A stretch of DNA of 64,000 bases from JAUIJL01 sp965366625. Lineage in GTDB: Bacteria > Acidobacteriota > Thermoanaerobaculia > Multivoradales > J023. The notes below the pieces were generated by a model. It searched no databases and had not been told where the DNA came from. It worked only from the letters and a program-made list of their open reading frames with translations. Position 1 is the first letter of the stretch. Each line of letters opens with the position of its first letter. Below are positions 1 to 9,069 of this stretch, piece by piece. The DNA lies in the NCBI GenBank assembly GCA_965366625.1, contig CBDUGP010000032.1, positions 1-64,000 of the forward strand, read 5' to 3'. Position numbers and translations under genes: made by a program.

Positions 1-1
1 G

Positions 2-232
2 ACCCTCGACCACCACATCAACGACTATCTGCTCGTCCTATTGCCCGCGATGAAGGCCCACCATGAGCCCGGACCAGCCCTGGAAGCCGCCCGCCGAGCC
101 TACCGGGATCACCTCGTCCTGCTCGGTGACGACAACGCGTCGTGGTCGGACACGGACCTGAGGCTCCTCGAGTCTTTGGCCCTGCGAGCCCTCTCCGACC
201 AGGCCCGACCGGCCGCAAAACCCTTCCACTGA
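2..232 (+). CDS. C-terminal end of an unidentified protein (partial)
   Basis: The frame is open from the window edge to a TGA at 230-232, giving about 76 residues that begin TLDHHINDYLLVLL and end AAKPFH. The in-frame TTG at 41 and ATG at 50 are probably internal codons. The sequence is helical and rich in Leu, Ala and Arg, with no motif I recognise. The gene starts outside the window, so no function can be given. Codon use looks coding, with G/C at third positions. Confidence 0.45.
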   Translation, partial: TLDHHINDYLLVLLPAMKAHHEPGPALEAARRAYRDHLVLLGDDNASWSDTDLRLLESLALRALSDQARPAAKPFH

Positions 233-723
233 CGGCACGACCGTCGGTCCAATCCACGGTCCCTCCCAGCCCGGTCGGCATCCGCCGGCCGGGCTGTCAT
301 CGAATCGGCCACGCGGAGACGGGACGATCGAGGTTCTCTGGAACGATCAGTTCCCAAAGATGCACTCGGTCAGTTCCTCGCCGTGTGCCAGTAGACCGAC
401 TTTTCTGAAACTTGATTGCGGCCTGTCTCATCTTTGGGGCGAGCGGCAAGGCTGCCGCCCGACGTTGGCTGGCCGACGCCCGCGAAGCGCCGACGAAGCC
501 GTCTTGAGGCGCTCGACCTGTTTGGCCTCAACCTGTTTGGCCTCAAGACCAGGTTGCACCACCTCGCATCGTACGATTCTGTACAATCGCTGGGGGACGC
601 ACCGACCCTCCACAAGGACGACGGCTTCACCCAACCCGCAGTCCTTGTGGAGGGTCGGTCCTAGCCGCGCCGGGGTTCCCTATGAAAACGGGAATAGGGA
701 GCCCGGAAAACAGCCAAAATGGG
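233..723. other. Gene-free stretch with inverted and direct repeats
   Basis: I see no convincing gene here. A short direct repeat (CTGTTTGGCCTCAA, at about 527-553) and a perfect 19-bp inverted repeat at 601-659 lie in it. It separates a partial gene from an AraC-family relic, so it is probably debris from rearrangement. Confidence 0.4.
601..659. repeat. Perfect 19-bp inverted repeat
   Basis: The arm at 601-619 (ACCGACCCTCCACAAGGAC) is the exact reverse complement of 641-659, with a 21-nt spacer. No T-run follows, so an intrinsic terminator is unlikely. It could be a mobile-element remnant or an operator-like site. Confidence 0.7.
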
Positions 724-1106
724 CGGTTGGAACGTGCGGCATATGCTCTAAAAACTGGAGATCGTCGCGGGTCCTGGACATTGCGATAGAGGCGGGCTAC
801 GACACCCACGAGGCGTTCACACGAGCCTTCCGCAAGAACTTCGGGCTCAATCCCAGGGAGTATCGAGAAGACGTCTCACAGGCGCTTCGGTCCTGGAAAC
901 CCGACAGCCCTGATCTCGAGCTCCGACTGGTAAATCTCTTGGATCTGAGGGTCGTCTACACCCGGCTCGAGGGAGCCTATGAGCACCGCAAAGAGCCTGT
1001 CGAGGAAGGCTCCCCGTGGCGGCTCCTTCTCGACGAGCTGAGCGCCCTGGAAATCGAGCCGTGGCCGGCTGCTCCGGAACCGAGATCCCGGAACAGCCGC
1101 GGCTGA
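724..1106 (+). pseudogene. AraC-family regulator relic (HTH plus start of GyrI-like domain)
   Basis: The first frame reads RLERAAYALKTGDRR. After a frameshift near 766-770 it continues VLDIAIEAGYDTHEAFTRAF and RKNFGLNPREYRE, the second helix-turn-helix of AraC/XylS regulators. A following DLRVVYTRLEGAYE resembles the beginning of the GyrI-like effector-binding domain. Both the N-terminal part of the HTH and most of the GyrI domain are missing, so this is a doubly truncated, frameshifted remnant rather than a working regulator. Confidence 0.7.
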
Positions 1107-1130
1107 AGAAAGGGTTCGCGACTACCAGGG

Positions 1131-3204
1131 CTACGGTAGGCCGACGACGGCCCGAGCTCGGTTTCGGGGGGTGGTGGTGCCGTCGCCGAGCTGGTGGACC
1201 TCGTTGTCGCCCCAACAGGCGGCCACTCCCGGCAGATTGCCGCCGCCACCCGCGGCACAGGTGTGCCAACCTCCCACGGCGAGCCTCTGCGCACCGTTCA
1301 AGCGAGCGCCGCCGGAGATGGTGCTGTAGACGGGTGTCCAACGATCGCTGCTGGTGCCGTCTCCCAGCTGCTTGGAGCTGTTATCACCCCAACATTTCAC
1401 CTCGCTGGTGCTCAATCGGGCGCAGCTGTGCTCGTTTCCCACCCCGACCTCCACGGCATTGGAGATCCCACTGACCGTCACGGGCACATTACTGCCGCTG
1501 GTGGTGCCGTTACCGAGCTGCCCATTGTTGTTGCGGCCGAAGCATCGGATCTGACCAGTGCTGCGCAACACACAGGTATGGTGGTTGTCCGCTTCGACCT
1601 GGAGCCCGTCGCTGATGCCCACCACCGGCGACGGCACGTTGCGGTGGGTGTAGGACCCGTCGCCGAGCTCGCCGTTGGAGTTGTAACCCCAGCACACCAC
1701 CTGTCCAGTGGCCCGGACCGCACAGCTGTACCAATCTCCCACCACTACGTCCACGGCGTCGTAGAGGTTGCTCACCGGCACGGGCAGTGAGCGATCGTCA
1801 AAGGTACCGTCGCCCAGCTGGCCGGCCCAGTTGCTACCCCAACAATAGACCCGCCCGTCCACCAATCGGGCACAATGGTGAAAACCCGCGGTGGCCACCT
1901 GAACGGGCTCGGCCACAAAGCCGGCGCCTTGGAACGGCGTGGCATTGCCGCCCCCCGCACCCCACACCTGACCGTTTTTGACCGCCAGGGTATAGGGATT
2001 GCCGCCGGACATGTGCGAGACCTGGGTGAACAGGGAGGTCTGCGCCGTGTTGACGCTGTTGGAGTGCCCCATGCCCAGCTGGCCCGAGGTGTTGTAACCC
2101 CAGGCCTTCACCGTGTTGCCGGTCCAATAGAAGTTACCGCCGCCCGAGGCGACGATCCTCGGATGGGATGGACCGAACGATTGCACGACCACGGAATCCG
2201 AATCGTTGCCGCCGTTCGGATCCGTCGGTGTCGAGGCGTTGCGGGTCGCGATGGTGGTGTGGGTGCCCGTCTGCAACACGTCCACCTCGATCATCAGCGT
2301 CGCTCGCGCCCCCGGAGCCAAGCTCGGGATCACCCAATTGCCGTTGCTGGGGGTGTAGGTACCCGTGGTCGCACTGTGACCGACGTACCCCAGGCCTCCG
2401 GTCGGCACACTTTGGGTCACGGTGCCGATGGTGACGTTGCCGGCGGTCGCCGGACCGAGCTGGGTCACCTGCACGGTGTAGGTCGCCCGCTCGCCCACCG
2501 AGGGTGAGGTGTCACTGGCCCAAACCGTAACTTGAAGATCCGCCTGGGACCCTCCTCCACCGACGATCGACGTCGGGATGTCGTAAACCGTCGTTCCGGT
2601 TTGGCCGCGGAACCAGCGGACATGCATCTGCGTGGTATCGAACCAGGCGTGGGCTTCTTGGCCCTGGTAAAGGATGCGCAAGAAATTGGTGCCGTAGTAA
2701 TAATTGCCCCCGTGCATATTGGGCGCCGGATAGAAAGGATTTGATCCGAGGCTGACTTGACCATAAATATTCGTTGTCGGCGACATTTCGTAATAGTTGT
2801 CGAAGTACTTCGAGTACCAGTGGTCGGTGCTCGGATCCGGCCATTCCTCGGATTGATAGACCAAGACCTGAGCACCCACCAGGGGGTTGCCGGCAGAATC
2901 CAAAATGCGCAACACATTGTTCGCGGGATAGGCCGAGATCAGCTCCATATGTTGTTGCAAGCCGTAGTGGGCGTTGAAGTTAGCCCAGCCGTCGAGAGCC
3001 CGTTGCCCGGCGTAGGCGTTGAGCCAATTGATCTCCCATTCGGCGAAGCACAGGTTGTTGCCGTCCATGATGCAACCCGCGGCGGCCGAGCCCCGGACGA
3101 AGTCGTCGTTATCGGGAAAAATCCGGGTCCCGCTGCCGTCCCGCACGTCCACATGCTTGCCGTGGATGTTGAGGCCGTAGGTATCGACCATGAAACGGGC
3201 GTGC
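1131..3204 (-). CDS. DUF11 and RCC1-repeat half of a frameshifted secreted protein
   Basis: This is the downstream part of the gene that starts at 4375. After the frameshift near 3204 it reads HARFMVDTYGLNIHGKH, then a DUF11-type beta domain (ADLQVTVWASDTSPSVGERA), then at least five RCC1-like repeats, each with a WGxNxxGQLGDGT-type core (for example CWGSNWAGQLGDGT and CWGYNSNGELGDGS), ending in VVGLP. RCC1 repeats form beta-propellers. In bacteria such proteins are usually extracellular, and the substrate here is unknown. The frame stays open up to 3242, but the coding match with the upstream half ends at the frameshift. A sequencing error and a true pseudogene are both possible. Confidence 0.75.
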
Positions 3205-4375
3205 ACAGGTCGAAATAGTCGCGCACGCTTTGCTCCACCCACAGACCGACCCCCAGGGAGGTCGAACGGACGGTTCGGGCATTGTTGGCGTTGGTGATTT
3301 CGGCGACGATATTGTTGGGATCGGCCCGGAACTGGATATCGTGGGGGTTGCTATTCCAAGTCCAAGGCAGGCTGACGGTGCGTTCGGCACCCGCGGGCAC
3401 CGACACCAAGGAGCCCGTGGACACCACGGAGCCGTTGATCGACCATTCGTATTCCACCAAGCTGAGCGTAGAGGTGCCCCGGTTGCGCACATGGGCCACC
3501 CAATACACGGTTTGGCCGTTCTGTGGCAGATCGGGAACCGCGTCGTAGTCGATACGAGGGGTCCGCGAGATGTAAGTCACATCGATATCCGGACCGTTGG
3601 AGGTGTTGAGCGGCGGTCCGGCCGCGAATTGGGCCTGAACCTCTCCGGCGCTCAAGGCTCGGTCGTACAACGCGGCTTCCCGCAATAAACCGGTCCAGGG
3701 GCTTGAGCCATCCGGCTCCGCCCCGAGGGTGAGGGGAAGATTGCTCCAATTCGAAAAACCACCCCCACGGAAGCCCGTGCCCACGGACGTTCCGTTGATG
3801 AAAAGACGGGCGTTACCGGAGGCGTCGCGGGTGAACACCACGTGTTGGGAAGCGGCTCTTCCGCTCTTGCCCGCCGGCTCCTCCGTCAGCCAGAAAACCG
3901 AGTCGCCGAGCCCTTGGTCCGACCGCAGGCGAACCTCGAATCCACCCATGCCACCGGCTCCGACATAGCTCAATGAAAAGTTCCGGACATCGTTTTCCGA
4001 CAGCGTCAAGATCCGCTGTGGATCCTCTGTTCGAGCCTCTTCCGCCGCGCTACCGTCGATCCAAACCGCCACGGTCAACGCCCCCGACCCGATACAAGCT
4101 TCCACGAAATTCGCCGCATCCAACGAAGAGGAGACGGCGGTGGGCTCGAGCAGCTCCAGGCCGCCTCCCATCCTCCAGCGAGCGGTTGTGGTTTCGAAGG
4201 TCAAATCCAGTGGTGGAGTCGAGCTCGACACATCGAAGACCTCGGTGCCCTCACCTTCGAGGAAGGAATAGTGCATCACCGGCCCTGGAGGCTCGGGTAT
4301 GGGAGCGGCCATGGCCGAGGGGCCGAACAGCGAGACGATTGTCGACAGAATTGAGAGACACGATAAACGATACAT
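3205..4375 (-). CDS. Signal peptide, LamG and CARDB half of a frameshifted secreted protein
   Basis: ATG at 4375 is preceded by AAGGAG at a good spacing. The protein has a signal peptide (LSILSTIVSLFGPSAMA), then a concanavalin/LamG-like jelly-roll (VMHYSFLEGEGTEVFDVS through LREAALYDRALSAGEVQAQF), then a CARDB-like adhesion domain (RTPRIDYDAVPDLPQNG to FRADPNNIVAEITNANNAR). Near 3204 the frame switches: DYFDL here joins HARFMVDTYG in the other frame, where the DUF11 and RCC1 part continues. The intact protein would be about 1080 residues, secreted or surface-attached, and probably carbohydrate- or protein-binding. The frame break makes it a likely pseudogene unless it is a read error. Confidence 0.75.
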
Positions 4376-4808
4376 GATTCACTCCTTGGGGTTATGAAGG
4401 TCTTCTAACCCCGTGGGAGTCGCGTGCCGTGTGCTTTCTCCAATGTTTCTCCGATGGCTCCGCCGATCGATCGCATGCGCTTCTTCGGCACCGGGGCCGG
4501 ACCACCCGGCCAAGAAGGCTGTGACACCTCGGGCTGGTCACTCTGAGCCGGCCTTCAGTTTCAAGGATGAGAAGACATGGTTATCAGTCTTGAGACGGGC
4601 GCACCGACATCTCAACCACCGAGGCCCGGAAAATGGGCGTTTCGCAGAGTTTCACAAGCTGGCACGAATCCTGCTACTTAAATGTCCATCGACCTAGCAC
4701 CTCGTCTCCAGCCGTGACCACGGTTGGAGGTCGATGCTCTCGAGGCCGACCTGCATTCCGCGGTCGAAGCCTATGGGATTCGTGCATTTTGTTAGTGGAG
4801 ATTTGAAC
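4376..4808. promoter_or_regulatory. Divergent intergenic region
   Basis: This 430-bp gene-free stretch separates the LamG/RCC1 gene (leftward) from the metalloprotease (rightward). It must hold both promoters. I see ribosome-binding sites at each edge (AAGGAG and GTGGAG) but no clear operator or riboswitch. Confidence 0.35.
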
Positions 4809-6638
4809 ATGAGTTTCTTCAATCGTGTTGTTGTGCCCGCCGCGAGCGCTCTCGCTTGCGTCGGATTGATGGCGGCCCCCGTGGTCGCTGGAACCCCCGC
4901 CGAGAATGTGGTGGACGCCAAGCAGGCCGGGGCGGTCTTCGCTTCGGCGGATCTGTTCAGCCAGAGCGTGTCGTTGACGGACGCCCCCGCCAAGGCGTTC
5001 AGCGCCCAGGCCGGCGCCGCCGACGCTCTCGAGCATGGCACGTTGCTGACCCTCGACGCCGGCGCCGTCAAAGCCCTCAACGAAGCGGCTCCCGAAGCCC
5101 TTCGTCTCGAAATTCCGTTCGGCATCGCCAAGAGCGGTCGCCTGACCCTCGAGCTGCTCAAGGTCAATCCGTTCACCCCCGATTTCGAAGTCGTCACCAG
5201 CTCCCCGGAGCCGGGCGCCAAATACGACCTCGGCACCCACTATCGCGGTGTGGTCGCCGGTGATTCCGAGTCCCTGGTGGCGGTCTCCGTCTTCGCCGAC
5301 GACTTGATGATCTTCGCCGACACCGCTGACCACGGCATCGTCAGCGTCGGTGCCCTCGAGGGTCGCACCAAGGGTCCGCGCACCTACATCGCTTTTGCCG
5401 ACGAGCACCTCAAAGGATTCGACAAGAGCATGGAGTGCGGTGTCGACGACAGCGACAACATCCTCGGCCAGGACAGCCTGCTCGCCGAATCCGCCAGGCT
5501 GCCGATCGAGCGTCCTGGCTCCATGGGCGTCAGCAAGGCCGCCGGCGACTGCGTCAAGATCTACCTTGAAGCGGACTACAACATCTATCAAAACAAGGGC
5601 TCGACCCAGGCGACCACCAACTGGGTCACCGGCGTTTACAACCAGGTCGCCGCCCTCTACAACATCGACAACATCGAGACCGGCCTGTCGCAGGTCTTCG
5701 TGTGGAATTCCTCCAGCCCCTATACCTCGAGCAGCAACACCAGCACCCTGCTGTCGCAATTCCAAAACTACCGCACCTCCCACAACGGTAACCTCGCTCA
5801 CCTGATGAAGTTGGGCAATATCTCCGGTGTGGCCGCGGGCTTCAACGGCATCTGCACCAACACCTCGCAATCCCAGAGTGTCGCCTACGTGCAAAGCAGC
5901 TACTCCAACGTGCCCACCTACAGCGGCACGGTGTTCGTGGTCGCCCACGAGATCGGTCACACGGCCGGCTCTCGCCACACCCATGCCTGCGTGTGGAACG
6001 GCAACAACACGGCGATCGACGGCTGCGCCGGTTACGTGGAAGGCAACTGCTCCTTGCCCGGCAACCCGTCGAGCGGTGGCACCATCATGAGCTACTGCCC
6101 CAACGCCAGCGTCGGCGTGAACTTCAACAAGGGATTCCATGCCCAACCGGCCTCGGTCATCCAAGGCAAGATCGCGGCGGCCGGCTGCTTGCAGTCCAGC
6201 TGCGGCGGTGAGCTGCAAAACGGTGTGCCCGTGAGCGGTATCTCCGGCGGCCAGGGCTCCCAGGCCAACTACACCATGGATGTGCCTTCCGGCGCGTCCA
6301 ACCTGAGCTTCCAAAGCTCCGGTGGCAGTGGTGACGCCGACCTCTACGTGCGCTTCGGCAGCGCGCCGACCACGTCGAGCTACGATTGCCGTCCATACCT
6401 AAACGGCAACAACGAAACGTGCTCCTTCGCCTCGCCTCAAACCGGTACCTACTACGTGATGCTGCGGGGTTACACCTCGTACTCCGGCGTCACCCTCGAA
6501 GGTAACTTCACCGAGGGCAACAACCCCAACTCGTGCAGCGGCAACTGCGGTGGCCAGGCTCCGGGAGGTTGCTGGTGCGACTCCCAGTGCGCCCAATACG
6601 GCGATTGCTGCGCCGACAAGGTCCCGGTCTGCGGCTGA
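4809..6638 (+). CDS. Secreted reprolysin-like zinc metalloprotease with PPC and somatomedin-B-like domains
   Basis: I chose the ATG at 4809, preceded by GTGGAG; the frame is open upstream to 4734 without a signal sequence. From 4809 the protein is 609 residues with a signal peptide (MSFFNRVVVPAASALACVGL). The zinc-binding HEIGHTAGSRH motif (HExxHxxGxxH, about residues 379-389) and a downstream Met-turn (TIMSYC) mark an M12-type metalloprotease. A pre-peptidase C-terminal domain follows (about 466-560, with DADLYVRFG). The last 35 residues are Cys-rich (CSGNCGG, CWCDSQCAQYGDCCAD) and match the somatomedin-B pattern, which is uncommon in bacteria. It probably cleaves extracellular proteins. Confidence 0.9.
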   Translation: MSFFNRVVVPAASALACVGLMAAPVVAGTPAENVVDAKQAGAVFASADLFSQSVSLTDAPAKAFSAQAGAADALEHGTLLTLDAGAVKALNEAAPEALRLEIPFGIAKSGRLTLELLKVNPFTPDFEVVTSSPEPGAKYDLGTHYRGVVAGDSESLVAVSVFADDLMIFADTADHGIVSVGALEGRTKGPRTYIAFADEHLKGFDKSMECGVDDSDNILGQDSLLAESARLPIERPGSMGVSKAAGDCVKIYLEADYNIYQNKGSTQATTNWVTGVYNQVAALYNIDNIETGLSQVFVWNSSSPYTSSSNTSTLLSQFQNYRTSHNGNLAHLMKLGNISGVAAGFNGICTNTSQSQSVAYVQSSYSNVPTYSGTVFVVAHEIGHTAGSRHTHACVWNGNNTAIDGCAGYVEGNCSLPGNPSSGGTIMSYCPNASVGVNFNKGFHAQPASVIQGKIAAAGCLQSSCGGELQNGVPVSGISGGQGSQANYTMDVPSGASNLSFQSSGGSGDADLYVRFGSAPTTSSYDCRPYLNGNNETCSFASPQTGTYYVMLRGYTSYSGVTLEGNFTEGNNPNSCSGNCGGQAPGGCWCDSQCAQYGDCCADKVPVCG

Positions 6639-6670
6639 TCCGCGGACCTCTCGTCTAGGTAGAAAAGCGT

Positions 6671-6693
6671 GAGGCCGGGATCGACCCGGCCTC
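6671..6693 (+). terminator. GC-rich hairpin after the metalloprotease
   Basis: A perfect 9-bp stem, GAGGCCGGG / CCCGGCCTC, has a 5-nt loop and lies 33 bp past the stop codon. No long T-run follows, so it is a terminator-like or mRNA-stabilising hairpin. Confidence 0.5.
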
Positions 6694-6786
6694 CGATTTC
6701 GGGCCCCGGTCGCCACAAGGTGATCGGGGCTTTTGTGCTGATGGCGAGAAAGGTTTCCGGGCTAGCCCGGATTTCCCGCCATGGCC

Positions 6787-6846
6787 TAGGCGCCACGGAA
6801 TGAATTCCGAGGCTACAAATGCCTTGCCCCTGACGGGGCGGCCCTG
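6787..6846 (+). repeat. REP-like dispersed palindromic element, copy 1
   Basis: The sequence has a palindromic head, GCCACGGAATGAATTCCGAGG, followed by a tail containing GCCTTGCCCCTGACGGGGC, itself a short hairpin. Related head-plus-tail copies are at about 29163, 41287-41444 and 46828-46905. It lies in a gene-free stretch (6639-7051) that holds nothing else recognisable. Confidence 0.65.
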
Positions 6847-7051
6847 CATCTTCCGAGCTACATGTTGGAATCCTACCCGCCCGTGGACGGCGGGGCAAGC
6901 TCACGGCTCCTCGTCGTCGAGCGGGGTCACCAGCTCAGGGAATGGAAACTAAAATCGGCGATTTCAGAAGGGTTTAAAAACGTTGACCTGCGAAACTCGG
7001 CGGCGGGGGGGGGTTCGACGGCTTCGAACACCACCTTCAATTCCCTTCTGA

Positions 7052-7795
7052 GATACGCCGCACGTCTTCCTGCTCTGCCAACGCCTGCGTCGCCAGGGCT
7101 TCGTCCGACCTCGAGAGCCTTTCCCGATCGTTTTCCCCGTGGTGTTTTATAATGGGGAAAGCCGGTGGAGTTCACCGCTCGAGGTCGGAGACCTGTTCCA
7201 AGCGGCCCCGGAGGCCATCCTGCCCTACCGCCCGACCTTGCGCTACGCGGTCATCGACGAGCGGCGGCTGTCCTTGGAGTCTTTGGACGAAGACAACGTC
7301 GTCTCCGGCATCGTCCGGGCCGAGCAGGCTTCCAGGAGTGAAGAGTTCGACCGTGCCTTGCAGCTCTTCGAGGCCGTCGTCCCGGAGAGCCCCGACAACC
7401 AGTCACTCCGACGCGACCTTCTGGCTTGGCTCTCCAAGGTCGTCTTACCCAACCGCATTCAAGGCATCGAGCTACCGAGACTCGCAGATCTCTACGAATT
7501 CAGGACCTACATGGAGAACCACATGCACAGCTGGTCCGACGAATGGAAAGAAGAAGGCATCCAAGAAGGCATTCAGAGGGGCATGCAACAAGGCAGACAG
7601 GAGGGCCTACAGCAAGGGCGCTCGGAGGGTTTCGAGGCGTCCCTTTGCGAGCTCTTGGCCGCCAAGTTCGGTCCCGATTCCGTCGAGGCTGCACGTCCCA
7701 AGCTACGCGGGGCGAGCTTGGAGCAGCTCCAGCGCTGGATTCCCCGTGTTCTGAGCGCTCAATCCGTGGACGACGTTTTCCGCGAACCGTCCTGA
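7052..7795 (+). pseudogene. 5'-truncated Rpn / YhgA-like PD-(D/E)XK nuclease-transposase family protein
   Basis: The frame is open from the stop at 7049 and reads HVFLLCQRLRR, then FPIVFPVVFYNGESRW. This is the conserved 'P(I/V)V(L/F)YNG' region of Rpn (transposase_31/YhgA-like) proteins, followed by the typical tail with repeated EGIQEGIQRGMQQG heptads. Family members are usually about 300 residues and carry the PD-(D/E)XK nuclease core upstream. That half is missing, and no plausible start codon with a ribosome-binding site precedes the YNG motif. I read it as a decayed mobile or nuclease gene. Confidence 0.7.
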
Positions 7796-7872
7796 TCGGC
7801 GTTTCGCTGTCGCCGATCGACCTACTTTGTCTCCCGGGCCGAAGCCGGGGGACTCGGAGAGATCACCTCGGA

Positions 7873-8862
7873 GTGAGCTTGATCAGACGCCCCGGAATCG
7901 CCGTTCTACTCGCCGCCTTGCTCGTCTCCGGATGCGGCGACGGAAGGACGGATTCCCCGCAAGCTTCCGAGGTCACGTCGTCCCCGATCGTCAACGACCT
8001 GCTGCGGCTTTGGGACGACGCCGACTTGGTTTGCCTGGGGGAAATCCACGGCAGCGTGCTGGACTCGGAGCTGCGCAACGCCTTGGTCTCGGATCCCAGG
8101 CTGGCCGACACCGTGGACGTGATCGTCGTCGAATTCGTCAATCCGCACCACCAAGACCTGCTCGATCGGTTGGTGCTCAAGGGCGAGCCCCTGTCCCGCG
8201 AGCAACTGCGTCCCGCGTGGCGCGACGCCGGGTTGGGGGTCATCTGGGATCTCGAAATCTACGAGTCGTTTCTGCGCCGGGTGGCCGAAGCCAACGCCGG
8301 TCGGTCGCGGTCGGAACGAATCCCCGTCATCGGAGCGGCCCTGCCTGTGGATTGGTCGTCCGTCGAAGGACCCGAAGACTTGGTGGGCATGCCGGATCGC
8401 CTCGCCCAATTTGAGAACGTCTTACGGCGGGAGGTGTTGGACCCGGGTCTCAAGGGCTTGGCGATCTTCGGTGCCGGCCATTGCGAGCGCCGGGCCCCGA
8501 GTCTCTTGTCGCGTTTGGTCGCCGGCGATCGGGAGCGGGTGCGAGCGGTTCTGCCGTTCGAAGGCGCCGAGGGACGGGCGGCGGGCCGAGTCGTATTCGG
8601 GCCGTCCGTGGAGCCACGGCTGATTCCCGTCCGCGGGACACCCTTTGCAACCGTGCCGAGCGGCGGCATGTTCTTCGAAGGGCACGCGCGAGCCGGAGCC
8701 CGCTTGGCGGACTTGGCCGATGCGATCGTGGACCACGGCGAGCGGCAAGATCGACTGCTCGAGCCGGATCCGAATTCCGCGCTCGACGCCGAAGCCGAGC
8801 GGCGGCTGGACCTCCTTCGTCGAGCCCGCGCCATCGCCGACGATTCACTCGGCTCGGGCTGA
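7873..8862 (+). CDS. ChaN-like (haem-binding uptake, Tiki-type) lipoprotein
   Basis: GTG at 7873 is the best start because it gives a 329-residue protein with a lipoprotein signal: VSLIRR, a hydrophobic core, then LVSGC with the lipobox Cys. The frame is open further upstream only as the shadow of the Rpn relic. LVCLGEIHGSVLDSEL, VIVVEFVN and LAIFGAGHCERR resemble the GExH and GAGH signatures of ChaN/EreA/Tiki-like proteins. Some of these bind haem, and related families hydrolyse esters or peptides. It is likely periplasmic, membrane-anchored and monocistronic. The exact activity is uncertain. Confidence 0.65.
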   Translation: MSLIRRPGIAVLLAALLVSGCGDGRTDSPQASEVTSSPIVNDLLRLWDDADLVCLGEIHGSVLDSELRNALVSDPRLADTVDVIVVEFVNPHHQDLLDRLVLKGEPLSREQLRPAWRDAGLGVIWDLEIYESFLRRVAEANAGRSRSERIPVIGAALPVDWSSVEGPEDLVGMPDRLAQFENVLRREVLDPGLKGLAIFGAGHCERRAPSLLSRLVAGDRERVRAVLPFEGAEGRAAGRVVFGPSVEPRLIPVRGTPFATVPSGGMFFEGHARAGARLADLADAIVDHGERQDRLLEPDPNSALDAEAERRLDLLRRARAIADDSLGSG

Positions 8863-8939
8863 ATCGTCAGGTCCTCGGACGCCTTGGTGCAGAAAAGAAA
8901 GCGCCGCTTTTTGATCGTCGCGGCGAGGATCGGGAGATC

Positions 8940-8969
8940 GGTCTAAAAGCGTCCGGTCTAAAAGCGTCC
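8940..8969. repeat. Two tandem copies of a 15-bp sequence
   Basis: GGTCTAAAAGCGTCC occurs twice back to back, followed by a partial third copy (GGTCC). It lies about 100 bp upstream of the TPR protein gene and could be an operator or simple slippage. Confidence 0.6.
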
Positions 8970-9069
8970 GGTCCCGCTGAGGCATCGTTCTAAACGATTT
9001 GTATTGACCTCATGAGTATGGATGCGTTTTCCTAAACGCTCGTGTCTAATCCTGGTGAGGAGGAACAGC

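Noticed and set aside
601..659. Intrinsic terminator
   Set aside because: The stem is perfect, but the 21-nt loop and lack of a T-run do not fit.
4674..6314. 546-residue minus-strand ORF
   Set aside because: Antisense of the metalloprotease; low-complexity Gly/Val/Asp composition is typical of high-GC shadows.
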